Assembly: GCA_016876035.1 (NCBI GenBank)
Contig: VGOE01000008.1
Location: 1-48,768 of the forward strand
Length of the DNA: 48,768 nt
Source: Chloroflexota bacterium
GTDB lineage: Bacteria > Chloroflexota > Dehalococcoidia > UBA2247 > RBG-13-53-26
Direction of reading: 5' to 3'
Below are positions 26,659 through 34,876 of the stretch, in pieces. Positions within the stretch are counted from its first letter, which is position 1. Each line of letters opens with the position of its first letter. The notes under the pieces are model-generated. The model made no database searches. It was given only the letters and a program-made list of their open reading frames with translations, and had not been told where the DNA came from. The translations under genes were made by a program, and so were the position numbers.

Positions 26659-27774
26659 CTAGTATCCCTGAAATCCATACTTGGGATATTTCCCAATCAC
26701 CATGACCTCTGTCATACCATATCCAGTTTGGCCATCACACTTAAGTTCGCACACCAGTTCGTCAAGATAAGTGATTTCTCGGATTACTTCAGGGTCAGCG
26801 ATGTTCAATGTAAAGCCGTCCATCCACGACGGCCCCATCCACAATCCATGAATGAATCCACGGTAGCTGGCATAGCTGTACCCTCCTGGCCCAAGGTACA
26901 CCGCACCCAGCGGCCGCAGAGATACCTTCTTACCGGAGCCGTCCACGGCATTCAGAGTAACGCTCCCACCATTCACCTGTCGAATCCCGGTGATATCGGT
27001 ACGAAACGTGAAATCGTGATCCATACTGGCGAGCCTTGTCTCCGGCTTGCCACTCCCATACGGGTAGAAAATACCACCACTGAAGCTGCTGACTGCCCCG
27101 TCCCAGTCTCCTCTAATGTGGTAGACGGTGCTCCAGTCGTCGAATTGCCAGGCTGCTCCGCTGTAGAAGTACCCAATGGGGATTTCGCCAGGTTGCACAC
27201 CAGTCTCCAGGTATTCTACAGCGCCGCGCCTGATGCCCCACGAATGATCCCTCTCCGTCCGCCAGGAACGAGGATCGATCTTATGGGTCTGGCCATCTGC
27301 CTTAATCCAGCCGCCGGGCTTGCCAACCTGCCAGTAGCGGCGGATGTCTTCGACCACCCTGCCCCGGCTGCGGAAGAACTGCGGCGGCTCCTCCTCATGA
27401 GGCGGCATGGTGGCATCGAACAGTATCTCATAACTCAGGCCGTACTCGTTGTCGGCCAGCACGACTCTGACTTTCTTCATGGAATCAAGCACATCCCATG
27501 AAAAAGGGCCAACGCTGACTTCGTCTATGCGAGGGCGAAGTTCACGGGAGGCCCTGACAACATACTGGGTCTTGCCCTCAACCGCCACGCACGTAAAAGC
27601 ATCCATTATATTGCGATTAGGATAATAGCCGAAACCAGCTACCAGTATGAAGTCTCCTTTTGTGTCGTGGGCCATGAACCAGATCCTTTCCGTCCATTCG
27701 CGGGCGCTCGTTCCAGGGTGATCGAAGGTAGAAGCAATTTGGTGACACAGGAATTCGTCGTACTTGGTTAGCAT
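26659..27774 (-). CDS. CrtC/AttH-like lipocalin-fold protein (DUF7064/DUF7065 type)
   Basis: A 371-residue soluble protein. It is rich in beta-strand segments with repeated Trp/Gly patterns: ERIWFMAHDTKGDFILVAGFGYYPNRN, QVGKPGGWI, and RSWRTERDHSWGIRRG. DHDFTFRT, VYLGPGGYSYASYRGFIHGLWMGPS and a C-terminal TGYGMTEVMVIGKYPKYGF also fit. I read this as the carotenoid hydratase/AttH-like two-domain beta fold; the family name is from memory and not certain. Such proteins bind or hydrate hydrophobic substrates. AAAGGAGG precedes ATG 27774. The context with the SCP2 kinase supports a lipophilic substrate. Confidence 0.6.
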   Translation of the reverse strand: MLTKYDEFLCHQIASTFDHPGTSAREWTERIWFMAHDTKGDFILVAGFGYYPNRNIMDAFTCVAVEGKTQYVVRASRELRPRIDEVSVGPFSWDVLDSMKKVRVVLADNEYGLSYEILFDATMPPHEEEPPQFFRSRGRVVEDIRRYWQVGKPGGWIKADGQTHKIDPRSWRTERDHSWGIRRGAVEYLETGVQPGEIPIGYFYSGAAWQFDDWSTVYHIRGDWDGAVSSFSGGIFYPYGSGKPETRLASMDHDFTFRTDITGIRQVNGGSVTLNAVDGSGKKVSLRPLGAVYLGPGGYSYASYRGFIHGLWMGPSWMDGFTLNIADPEVIREITYLDELVCELKCDGQTGYGMTEVMVIGKYPKYGFQGY

Positions 27775-27826
27775 GATTATCCTCCTTTCATTGACTTGCT
27801 ATGATTATCCACTCCTTTGTCAGCCC
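27773..27826 (-). repeat. Tandem duplication of a ribosome-binding region
   Basis: The sequence ATGATTATCC followed by a CTCCTTT-like run occurs twice on the plus strand, at 27773 and again about 28 bases later (near 27800). On the minus strand this places AAAGGAG(G) and GATAATCAT in two copies. Only the one nearest the gene is followed by ATG; the outer copy reads ATA. It looks like a small local duplication. Confidence 0.5.
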
Positions 27827-27871
27827 CGGGTTCACAACAAGGGTAGCTGATCTTTGCTTGGCCTTCCTTTC

Positions 27872-28453
27872 CTAGTCCCGCCTCGGACTCATAGGTGGAC
27901 AATAATGAATCGCTGGCACTGTTGCCAGTTCAGGCCTCAGAACGTAGGCACGCCTTTGGGCACCCATCCGTGACACCTGGCTGTCTGGATCCGCCAGGTT
28001 GCCGAAGAATATGGCCTTGTCTCCACAGCACACGGCGCAGAAGGGTTCAAAGCCCTGATCGATTCGCTCCAGGCACAGGCTACACTTGCGCACGATCGCT
28101 TTCTCGGCATCATACACCAGCGCCTGGTACGGGCAGGCCTCAATGCACTCCTGACAGCCATTGCATTTTCTCTCATCTATAAGAACCAGGCCATCGGAGC
28201 GCTGGTAGATAGCCTCAGCGGGGCAGGCATCGCGGCATGGCGGCTCAGCGCAGTGCATACAGGCTATGGGACGGAAGTGCATGCTTAATTTGGGATATTC
28301 CCCAGCCGGGGTATCCCTGTGATCGCCCCCCACCGTCTCCACCCTAATCCCCGAACCTACCTCGATGCCGTTCTCTACCTTGCATGCCACAGTGCACGCC
28401 TGACACCCAGTGCACCTTTCCAGATCTATCACCAATCCATATCTCTTGGCCAT
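27872..28453 (-). CDS. Four-cluster ferredoxin subunit (DmsB/HycB-like)
   Basis: A 193-residue electron-transfer protein with four 4Fe-4S sites in family order: CTGCQACTVAC, CMHCAEPPCRDAC, CNGCQECIEAC, and CSLCLERI...CAVCC. It has no signal or membrane anchor, so it should be cytoplasmic. ATG 28453 is preferred to GTG 28462 because GAGGAG is better spaced. The gene begins 5 bases after the stop of the Mo enzyme, the same junction as between the other Mo gene and the fused ferredoxin. It probably takes electrons to or from the Mo subunits. It is the free copy of the duplicated module; its central part is almost identical in DNA to the fused copy. Confidence 0.92.
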   Translation of the reverse strand: MAKRYGLVIDLERCTGCQACTVACKVENGIEVGSGIRVETVGGDHRDTPAGEYPKLSMHFRPIACMHCAEPPCRDACPAEAIYQRSDGLVLIDERKCNGCQECIEACPYQALVYDAEKAIVRKCSLCLERIDQGFEPFCAVCCGDKAIFFGNLADPDSQVSRMGAQRRAYVLRPELATVPAIHYCPPMSPRRD

Positions 28454-28458
28454 TTTGT

Positions 28459-31326
28459 TCACATCTCCTCAACCTTCCTGACTTCGACCAGCGTATCGTA
28501 GAAGGCCGCATTCGGCTCAAGAATTAACTGCTGGGCCGGGTTGATAGTGTCGTGGGTCAGCGACTGGTGGCTGCCCTCAACGTAGTCACCCGGGGACCAT
28601 CCCTGGCAGACGCTCACCAGTCCCGGCCTGATTGCCTGATGAACTCTGGCCCTCAGCTTCACGTTGCCCCTATCATTGAAGACTTCGACCAGGTCTCCAT
28701 CCTGGATGCGTCTGGGTTGGGCATCGGTGGTGCTCATCTCTAGCCTCGGCTGTTGATCAAGCTCCCGGGCCCACGCAACGTTAGCGAACATGGAATTGTG
28801 CCGGTACTTGGTGTGCGCTGTGAAGAGGGATAATGGGTACTTCTGAGCCAGTGGCGTCCGCTGGCTCTCCATCGGCTCCAAGTACACCGGCAACTCCTGG
28901 CCAAACTCTTTTAGCTTCTCCCAGTAGAACTCGAGCCTCCCTGACGGTGTGGCGAAATCGGGCACGCTGTGTGGCGCCGGAGGCATAGGGCTATCCTTCA
29001 GCTTCTCCAAAGTTATCCCCTCCACAGAGGGATCACCCGATGCCAGCACAAGCTCGACTGCTTCTTCGGCGCTCTCCTCCAGGTAGCCCTCCATGCCCAT
29101 CGTCCTGGCTAGAACGGCCAGCATTTCAAAGTCTGATTTGGATTCATACAGAGGTTCTATCACTTTCTGCTGCAACTGGAGATAGTTGTGCCCTCCAATG
29201 CCGATAGGTGAAGCCAGATCGGTGTACTCATAGAAGCTACAGGCAGGAAGAACAATGTCGGCATATTCGGCACTCGTGTTCATGAACATGTCAGCGACAA
29301 CTATGAACTCCAGACGCGGCACAAGCCCTCTGGTGATCTTGTTGAAGTTTGGCAACTGGTTCATCAGATTATGCCTGGACAGCCAAAGTGCCTTGATGGG
29401 ATAGGGCTCACCGCTGATGATGGCATCATACAACCCCAACAGGGTCATGAAGTTGGGAGCACCCCGTGTCATGAACGCCCCCATGTTGAGTTGGAAGGGC
29501 TTATGACCTTCAAAGCTAATGTTGCCGGTAATGGCGGCCAGGGTATTTATAGCTCGGATACTGAGGTCACCGTAGAAAGTTCCTCTGGTGCAGCCGGTGG
29601 ACCTGGCGGAAGCAGCTGGCTTCATGGTGGCATATTCAATAGCCAGCCTGGTGATGGTATCCACCGGTATCTCAGTTATCTCGGACGCTCTATGCGGCGG
29701 GTATTTCTGGATCAACTCTACCAGTAACTGGAAGGCCGGCCTGCACTCCAGTCCCTTTACCCTGTAAACTCCGGTCAAAGCTGGTGCGATGCCGGGAGCA
29801 TCATGATTTTTGAGTGTACCTGTTGCGGTGTCCCAGACGATATACTTTTCGGATTCCGCAGCACCGAGATCCTTCTCCTTCAAGAACATGCCGTTGTCAC
29901 TACGTACCAGGAAAGGCCCCACCGTTTGGCTGGTGATGAAAGATCTGTCTTCAAGTCCCTTGTTAAGGATGACGTTCATCATCCCCAGGGCCAGGGCTGC
30001 ATCAGTGCCCGGCCTGATCGGTATATACTCGTCTGCCTTGGATGCCGTGGTCGTAAACCTGGGATCAATGACGACTAACCTGGCTCCCCTCTCTTTGAAG
30101 TTCCTGATCTTACGCCATTTGAAGGGCCCAGTCTCAGCACAATTGTCTCCCCACAATAAACACAAGGCAGGGCGGTCAAAATTAATGGTGTAATCATCCC
30201 CGTAGGGCCAGATAGTGCCGTAGCAAGCCGTGTCAGCGCAGGGGAGGGCTGCATCTCCCATGCCTGAAGGCCAGCAAAAGGTTCCTCCGCAGGCACCCGC
30301 AAAACCGGCAGCGGCGTATGTAGCCAGAGCGGGAAACACTCCTCCCCCTGTCGTCCAGGCCAGAGAACTGCTGCCATACCTGTCGCTGATCTCTTTCAGC
30401 CTGAATGCGATAGTGTGCATAGCCTCATCCCAGGATATGCGCTGCCACTTGCCCTCGCCCCTTTCACCCAGGCGCTTCATAGGGTATCTCAGCCGGTCAG
30501 GATGATACACCAGCTTCACAGCAGTCAGACACCGGTGGCATATGTGGCTAGTGCCTGGAAAATCGCCGGGCTCAACCTTGACCAGCATGCCGTCCTTGAC
30601 GTGTGCCATGATGCCGCAGAATGGGCCACAGCCAAAGGGGCTCGCCGTGCGCACTATCGTTTCACCCGGCTCCACCCTTACCCGCTTCCCAGCTGGTGTG
30701 ACACTTCTCTTAGTGCCTGTTTTGGGAGCCTCAGTCGCAGCGCTCTGGGCCTGTCTCCGACTCTTCGGAGGACAGTAGCAAATCGCCGGCCCTGTGGCTA
30801 ATTCTGGCTTAAGGATGTAGGCGTTTCTTTCTGATATCAGTTTTGAAACCCCGCTCTCGGGGTCCGACAGGTCTCCAAAGTATATAGCTTCTTCTCCACA
30901 GCATGAAGCACAGAAAGGCTGAAAGCCCTGGTCGATTCGCTCCAGGCACAGGTTACACTTGCGCACGATCGCTTTCTGGGCGTCATAGACCAGCGCCTGG
31001 TACGGGCAGGCCTCAATGCACTCCTGACAGCCGTTGCATTTCTGCTCATCTATAAGAACCAGGCCATCGGAGCGCTGGTAGATAGCCTCAGCGGGGCAGG
31101 CATCGCGGCATGGCGGCTCGGCGCAATGCATGCAGGCTATGGGTAGATAATGCATGTCCAGCTCAGGGTACTTGCCTGCTGGCACATCCTGACGACCTCC
31201 CCCAACCGTCTCCACCCTTATTCCCGACCCAGCCTCCATCTTGTTCTCCGCCTTGCAGGCTATAGTGCAGGTGTGACAGCCGGTGCACCTTTCGAGATCG
31301 ATAACCAACCCATATCTCTTGGCCAT
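28459..31326 (-). CDS. Ferredoxin-molybdopterin oxidoreductase fusion
   Basis: A 955-residue fusion. Residues 1-190 are a four-cluster ferredoxin (CTGCHTCTIAC, CMHCAEPPCRDAC, CNGCQECIEAC, CNLCLERI...CASCC). A linker (190-225) rich in Ala, Thr and Lys leads into a DMSO-reductase-family Mo subunit (about 225-955). The first Cys of the Mo subunit's Fe-S motif is Ser229 (SPFGCGPFC). The Mo domain has WDEAMHTIAFRL, LLWGDNCAETGPF, GARLVVIDPRFTTTASKADEYIPIRPGTDAAL, and a C-terminal ADIVLPACSFYEYTDLA. No Tat signal is visible. It starts 4 bases after the previous Mo gene, with AAGGA before the ATG. Substrate is unknown. Confidence 0.9.
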   Translation of the reverse strand: MAKRYGLVIDLERCTGCHTCTIACKAENKMEAGSGIRVETVGGGRQDVPAGKYPELDMHYLPIACMHCAEPPCRDACPAEAIYQRSDGLVLIDEQKCNGCQECIEACPYQALVYDAQKAIVRKCNLCLERIDQGFQPFCASCCGEEAIYFGDLSDPESGVSKLISERNAYILKPELATGPAICYCPPKSRRQAQSAATEAPKTGTKRSVTPAGKRVRVEPGETIVRTASPFGCGPFCGIMAHVKDGMLVKVEPGDFPGTSHICHRCLTAVKLVYHPDRLRYPMKRLGERGEGKWQRISWDEAMHTIAFRLKEISDRYGSSSLAWTTGGGVFPALATYAAAGFAGACGGTFCWPSGMGDAALPCADTACYGTIWPYGDDYTINFDRPALCLLWGDNCAETGPFKWRKIRNFKERGARLVVIDPRFTTTASKADEYIPIRPGTDAALALGMMNVILNKGLEDRSFITSQTVGPFLVRSDNGMFLKEKDLGAAESEKYIVWDTATGTLKNHDAPGIAPALTGVYRVKGLECRPAFQLLVELIQKYPPHRASEITEIPVDTITRLAIEYATMKPAASARSTGCTRGTFYGDLSIRAINTLAAITGNISFEGHKPFQLNMGAFMTRGAPNFMTLLGLYDAIISGEPYPIKALWLSRHNLMNQLPNFNKITRGLVPRLEFIVVADMFMNTSAEYADIVLPACSFYEYTDLASPIGIGGHNYLQLQQKVIEPLYESKSDFEMLAVLARTMGMEGYLEESAEEAVELVLASGDPSVEGITLEKLKDSPMPPAPHSVPDFATPSGRLEFYWEKLKEFGQELPVYLEPMESQRTPLAQKYPLSLFTAHTKYRHNSMFANVAWARELDQQPRLEMSTTDAQPRRIQDGDLVEVFNDRGNVKLRARVHQAIRPGLVSVCQGWSPGDYVEGSHQSLTHDTINPAQQLILEPNAAFYDTLVEVRKVEEM

Positions 31327-31330
31327 CTTG

Positions 31331-33565
31331 TTATTCCTTCTTCACCAGCTCAACCTGAACCAGCGTGTCGTAGAAAGCCGCATTGGGTTCATAGATGGCT
31401 GCCTGAGCTGGGTTTAGGGTGTGGTGGGTCAGTGCCTGGTGGGTGCCCTCCACATAATCGCCGGGAGACCAACCCTGGCAGACGTTGACTGTGCCTGGCC
31501 TGATACCCTGATGTACTCTTGTCCTCACTTTGACCTGTCCCCTGTCATTGAAGACGCGAACCAGATCTCCGTCCTTGACGCCTCTCGGCCCGGCATCGAC
31601 CGGGTTCATATCCAGCGCCGGCTCAGGGTCTAGCTCCCGGAGCCAGGAGATATTAGTGAACATGGAGTGTAGCCGGTACTTGGGGTGGGTAGTGGAGAGA
31701 GAAAGAGGATACTTCTGGGCCAGCGGCTGGCGCGGGCTTTCCTGTGGCTCCAAGAAAACCGGAAGCTCCTGGCCAAACTCCTTCAGCTTCTCGGAGTAGA
31801 ACTCCATTCTCCCTGATGGGGTGGTGAAGGCTGGCGTCTCGTGTGGCGCGGGAAGCATAGGGCTTTCCTTAAGCTTTTCCAGGGTTATCCCTTCCATCGA
31901 AGGGTGGCCCGAGGCCAACATCATCTCAATGTATTCCTCAGCAGTCTTATCCAGGAAATCGTCCATGCCCATCTTCTTGGCCAGAGCAGCGTAGATATCC
32001 ATGTCTGACTTGGACTCGTGCAGAGGCTCTGTGGCCTTTTGCTGCAACTGGAGGTAGTTATGTGAGCCATTGCCAATGGGAGCAATGAGATCAGTCGCCT
32101 CGTAGGAGCTACAGGCGGGGAGAACGATATCAGCGTATTGGGCACTGGTGCTCATGAACATATCAACGGCAACCACCAACTCCAGACGAGAGAGGAGACC
32201 TCTGCTCACCAGGTTGAAGTTGGGGTCCTGGTTGATCAGATTGTGCCTGGTCATCCACAGCGCCTTTATGGGGTAGGGCTGGTCTGTGAGGACAGTCTGA
32301 TACATCTGAAGAAGCGTGAGAAAGCTGGGAATGCCACTGCTAAAGAAAACTGCCGGATTGGTCTGGTGGTAGGTGATGCCCCGGAGGCTGAGGTTGCCTG
32401 TCACCGCTGCCAGGGTGTTTATCGCCCGGTAGCTCAGATCTCCGTAAAGGGAGCCTCTGGTGCAGCCCATGCCTCTGGAGGAAGCAACGGGTTTCCTGGT
32501 AGCATACTCCACAGCCAACCTGGTGATGATATCTGCTGGCACCTCGGTTATCTCTGCGGCCATGTCCGGCGGGTACTGCTGTACAAGTTCCGTCAGGAGT
32601 TGAAAGGCAGGCTTGCATTCAACGCCCTTCACCTTGCAGGTGCCGGTTAAAGCTGGCGCTACCTGTGGCGCGTCATAAGCCGAAGGTGCGTTGGTTTGGG
32701 CATCCCACACCATATACTTCTGCGACTCACCCGAAGACACGTCTTCCTCTTTCAAGTACATGCCGTCAGCGGTGCGCACCAGGAAAGGGGCGACAGTATG
32801 TTGGCTCAAGAAGGCGTCATCCTGTAACTGGCGCTCAACGATAACGTGCATCATTCCTAGTGCCAGAGCGGCATCAGTGCCTGGCCTGATACGGATATAC
32901 TCGTCTGCCTTGGAGGCGGTGGTGGTGAACAGGGGATCGATTACCACTAGCCTGGCGCCACTCTCCTTGGCTTCTCTGAGGCGCTGCCATTTGAAGGGTT
33001 CTGTCACTGCTGCGTTATTTCCCCACATTACACAAAGGGCGGGCTTGTCAAAACGATTGGTATAGTCCTCCCCAAACCACATGTAGGCCCCGTAGCAGGC
33101 TAGGTCAGCACAGGGAGCGGCGGAGTCTCCGAGGCCCGCTGGCAAGATGAAGGTACCCTGGCAGGCACCGGCGAAGCCCACGGTGATGAGGTTCGCAAAG
33201 GACCCCACCCCTGTGGATACAAAGGCCAAGGAATTCGAGCCGTACTTGGCAGCGATCTCACTAAACTTGCCCTTGATGGTGTCCATGGCCTCATCCCAGG
33301 AGATGCGCTGCCATTTCCCTTCACCTCTGGCCCCCTGACGCTTGAGGGGATACTTCAGCCGTTCAGGGTGATACACCAACTTGGTGGCCGACAATCCTCG
33401 GACGCAGATGTGGCTGGTGCCTGGGTGATCACTGGGCTCGACCTTGACCAGGATGCCATCCTTCACATGGGCCAAGACGCCGCAGCCGATGCCGCAGCCG
33501 AAGGGACAGACAGTGCGGATTACCTTTACACTAGGGTTCGTCTTCACCGGCCTCCCAAGTGACAT
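31331..33565 (-). CDS. Molybdopterin oxidoreductase catalytic subunit
   Basis: A 744-residue DMSO-reductase-family protein. The N-terminal 4Fe-4S motif is CPFGCGIGC (Cys20, Cys24, Cys28) with HICVRG further on. Next come WDEAMDTIKGKF, CVMWGNNAAVTEPFKW and the GARLVVIDPLFTTTASKADEYIRIRPGTDAA pterin region. ADIVLPACSSYEATDL and a C-terminal VKVRTRVHQGIRPGTVNVCQGWSPGDYVEG beta domain complete it. A Cys in PCADLACYG is a candidate Mo ligand. The start at ATG 33565 has AGGAAGGAG eight bases upstream; an upstream in-frame start lacks this. It has no Tat signal. It is the unfused paralogue of the fusion enzyme. Confidence 0.92.
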   Translation of the reverse strand: MSLGRPVKTNPSVKVIRTVCPFGCGIGCGVLAHVKDGILVKVEPSDHPGTSHICVRGLSATKLVYHPERLKYPLKRQGARGEGKWQRISWDEAMDTIKGKFSEIAAKYGSNSLAFVSTGVGSFANLITVGFAGACQGTFILPAGLGDSAAPCADLACYGAYMWFGEDYTNRFDKPALCVMWGNNAAVTEPFKWQRLREAKESGARLVVIDPLFTTTASKADEYIRIRPGTDAALALGMMHVIVERQLQDDAFLSQHTVAPFLVRTADGMYLKEEDVSSGESQKYMVWDAQTNAPSAYDAPQVAPALTGTCKVKGVECKPAFQLLTELVQQYPPDMAAEITEVPADIITRLAVEYATRKPVASSRGMGCTRGSLYGDLSYRAINTLAAVTGNLSLRGITYHQTNPAVFFSSGIPSFLTLLQMYQTVLTDQPYPIKALWMTRHNLINQDPNFNLVSRGLLSRLELVVAVDMFMSTSAQYADIVLPACSSYEATDLIAPIGNGSHNYLQLQQKATEPLHESKSDMDIYAALAKKMGMDDFLDKTAEEYIEMMLASGHPSMEGITLEKLKESPMLPAPHETPAFTTPSGRMEFYSEKLKEFGQELPVFLEPQESPRQPLAQKYPLSLSTTHPKYRLHSMFTNISWLRELDPEPALDMNPVDAGPRGVKDGDLVRVFNDRGQVKVRTRVHQGIRPGTVNVCQGWSPGDYVEGTHQALTHHTLNPAQAAIYEPNAAFYDTLVQVELVKKE

Positions 33566-33765
33566 ATACTCTCTCCTTCCTGCGGCGGTTCTGAAAGGCT
33601 GCATCTCAAGCCACTTCAGTATTCCTCAGGTTCTTTCCGGGGAAGTCCACCAAATATTTTCCAAGATCTGTTTGCTTCCTTAGCCTCGGTTATCATTCCG
33701 GGCTGAGTTGACTTAACCATGGGCATTCTTGGTATATGAAGTTGCCCGCGTATATGTCATATCGC

Positions 33766-34377
33766 CTAGCTGACTGTTCGGCAGCCTGGTGCGACTTCAA
33801 TCCTTTGAACAGCAAGGCCTTTGGCGTCTTTCTTGGGTTTGAACACAATAGAGGGGATCATCTTTTCGGAATAGGCGAAGCCCTCAGCCTGCATACTATC
33901 CCCGTACTTTGCTTTCAGTGCCTTGATGGGGCCGGCGTCCAACGCCCGCATGGGACAGGCATCCACGCATATTGGCTTCTTATGCTCAGCCCACCTTTCC
34001 AGACAGAGGTCGCACTTCTGCATCTTCGCATTCTCCTCAGCGCCGAACTGCGGGGCCTCGTAGGGGCAAGCCTCCAGGCATAACTGACATCTGTCTCTCC
34101 CCAGGCATGCCTCCCTGTCCACAACCACAATGCCGTCCTTTCTCCGTTTGGTGATAGCATTGACCGGACAGGCATCGACGCAGGCCGGTTCAAGACAGTG
34201 ATAACAGGGAGTAGCCAGAAAGGCGACGAATACATCTGGGTATTTCCCCTTCTCTATGGTGGTCACTCTCATCCAACTGGCTGGCCCAGCGGGAACATCA
34301 TGCCAGTCCTTGCAGGCGACTACACAGGTGAAACAGCCAGTACATCTGGTCTGGTCGAAGTAGAATCCTGTCTGCAT
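33766..34377 (-). CDS. Four-cluster ferredoxin subunit, divergent from the duplicated pair
   Basis: A 203-residue DmsB/PsrB-like protein with four 4Fe-4S motifs: CTGCFTCVVACKDW, CYHCLEPACVDAC, CLGRDRCQLCLEAC, and CDLCLERWAEHKKPICVDAC. The third has a longer C-x5-C gap. The extra C-terminal 50 residues (ALKAKYGDSMQAEG...) are typical of DmsB-type subunits. AGGAGGTAGAGG precedes ATG 34377. It is the first gene of the minus cluster, 200 bases before the unfused Mo subunit, so it could serve that enzyme. No membrane anchor subunit is present. Confidence 0.92.
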   Translation of the reverse strand: MQTGFYFDQTRCTGCFTCVVACKDWHDVPAGPASWMRVTTIEKGKYPDVFVAFLATPCYHCLEPACVDACPVNAITKRRKDGIVVVDREACLGRDRCQLCLEACPYEAPQFGAEENAKMQKCDLCLERWAEHKKPICVDACPMRALDAGPIKALKAKYGDSMQAEGFAYSEKMIPSIVFKPKKDAKGLAVQRIEVAPGCRTVS

Positions 34378-34840
34378 ATTTTACCTCTACCTCCTATATC
34401 TTTCCCGACACTACTCTCGCCGTAAATTTCAGTCCCTCAGGCGGTCTTCTTCCTCACTGGCCGAGGTTTCCATTTGCGCAAGTCTATCACGTTGCTTGGC
34501 ACGGCTGCAAGAATAACCCTTCTTGTAGCATATACCATACTCTGGCAGAAGCATTTCAAGATACCGAGCCTCCCATTAGCTTCTACTATACTGATATACT
34601 GACGAGGAGGCGCATGCCAAGACGGTCAAACCCGGGTCGATCCCCAAAGACGCAGCCGAAAAGCCTAAAATTGCTTAGTCTTGACAGTCTCCAGGCAGGA
34701 CTTGAGAGGCAAAACCGGATGGAAAGGAGGTCTTCAGCTATGAGTTTGTGCCAGCAATGGTCGAGCTAAAGCTGGCGGAGGCCAGAAAACGACCTCGCTC
34801 AGGCACGACACTTGGATTGCTCACACAGGCTCCTAGATCT
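34378..34840. other. 463-base spacer between the ferredoxin and flavodoxin-like genes
   Basis: This stretch lies upstream of the first gene of the minus cluster. It has no intact gene; the only coding-like stretch is the plus-strand fragment annotated at 34706-34876. A cluster promoter on the minus strand is expected here, but I could not choose one with confidence. Confidence 0.5.
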
Positions 34841-34876
34841 CTATACCTGCTTCAGTGCTTCCCGTCCCGCCTTTAG
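34706..34876 (+). pseudogene. Decayed gene fragment, related to the one at 37.3 kb
   Basis: An open stretch of about 55 codons without a start codon reads like a protein C terminus (KEVFSYEFVPAMVELKLAE, then KRPRSGTTLGLLTQAPRSL). It overlaps the end of the flavodoxin-like gene on the other strand. The pattern VExKLA...KR..SG.T...L.QAP recurs in the minus-strand fragment at 37325-37522, and the DNA is also alike by eye. I do not recognise the parent family. Coincidence is possible at this length. Confidence 0.35.

Noticed and set aside
26728-27501. Plus-strand 257-codon frame opposite the lipocalin-like gene
   Set aside because: It is a shadow of the minus-strand gene, which has a proper Shine-Dalgarno and operon context; the shadow has neither.
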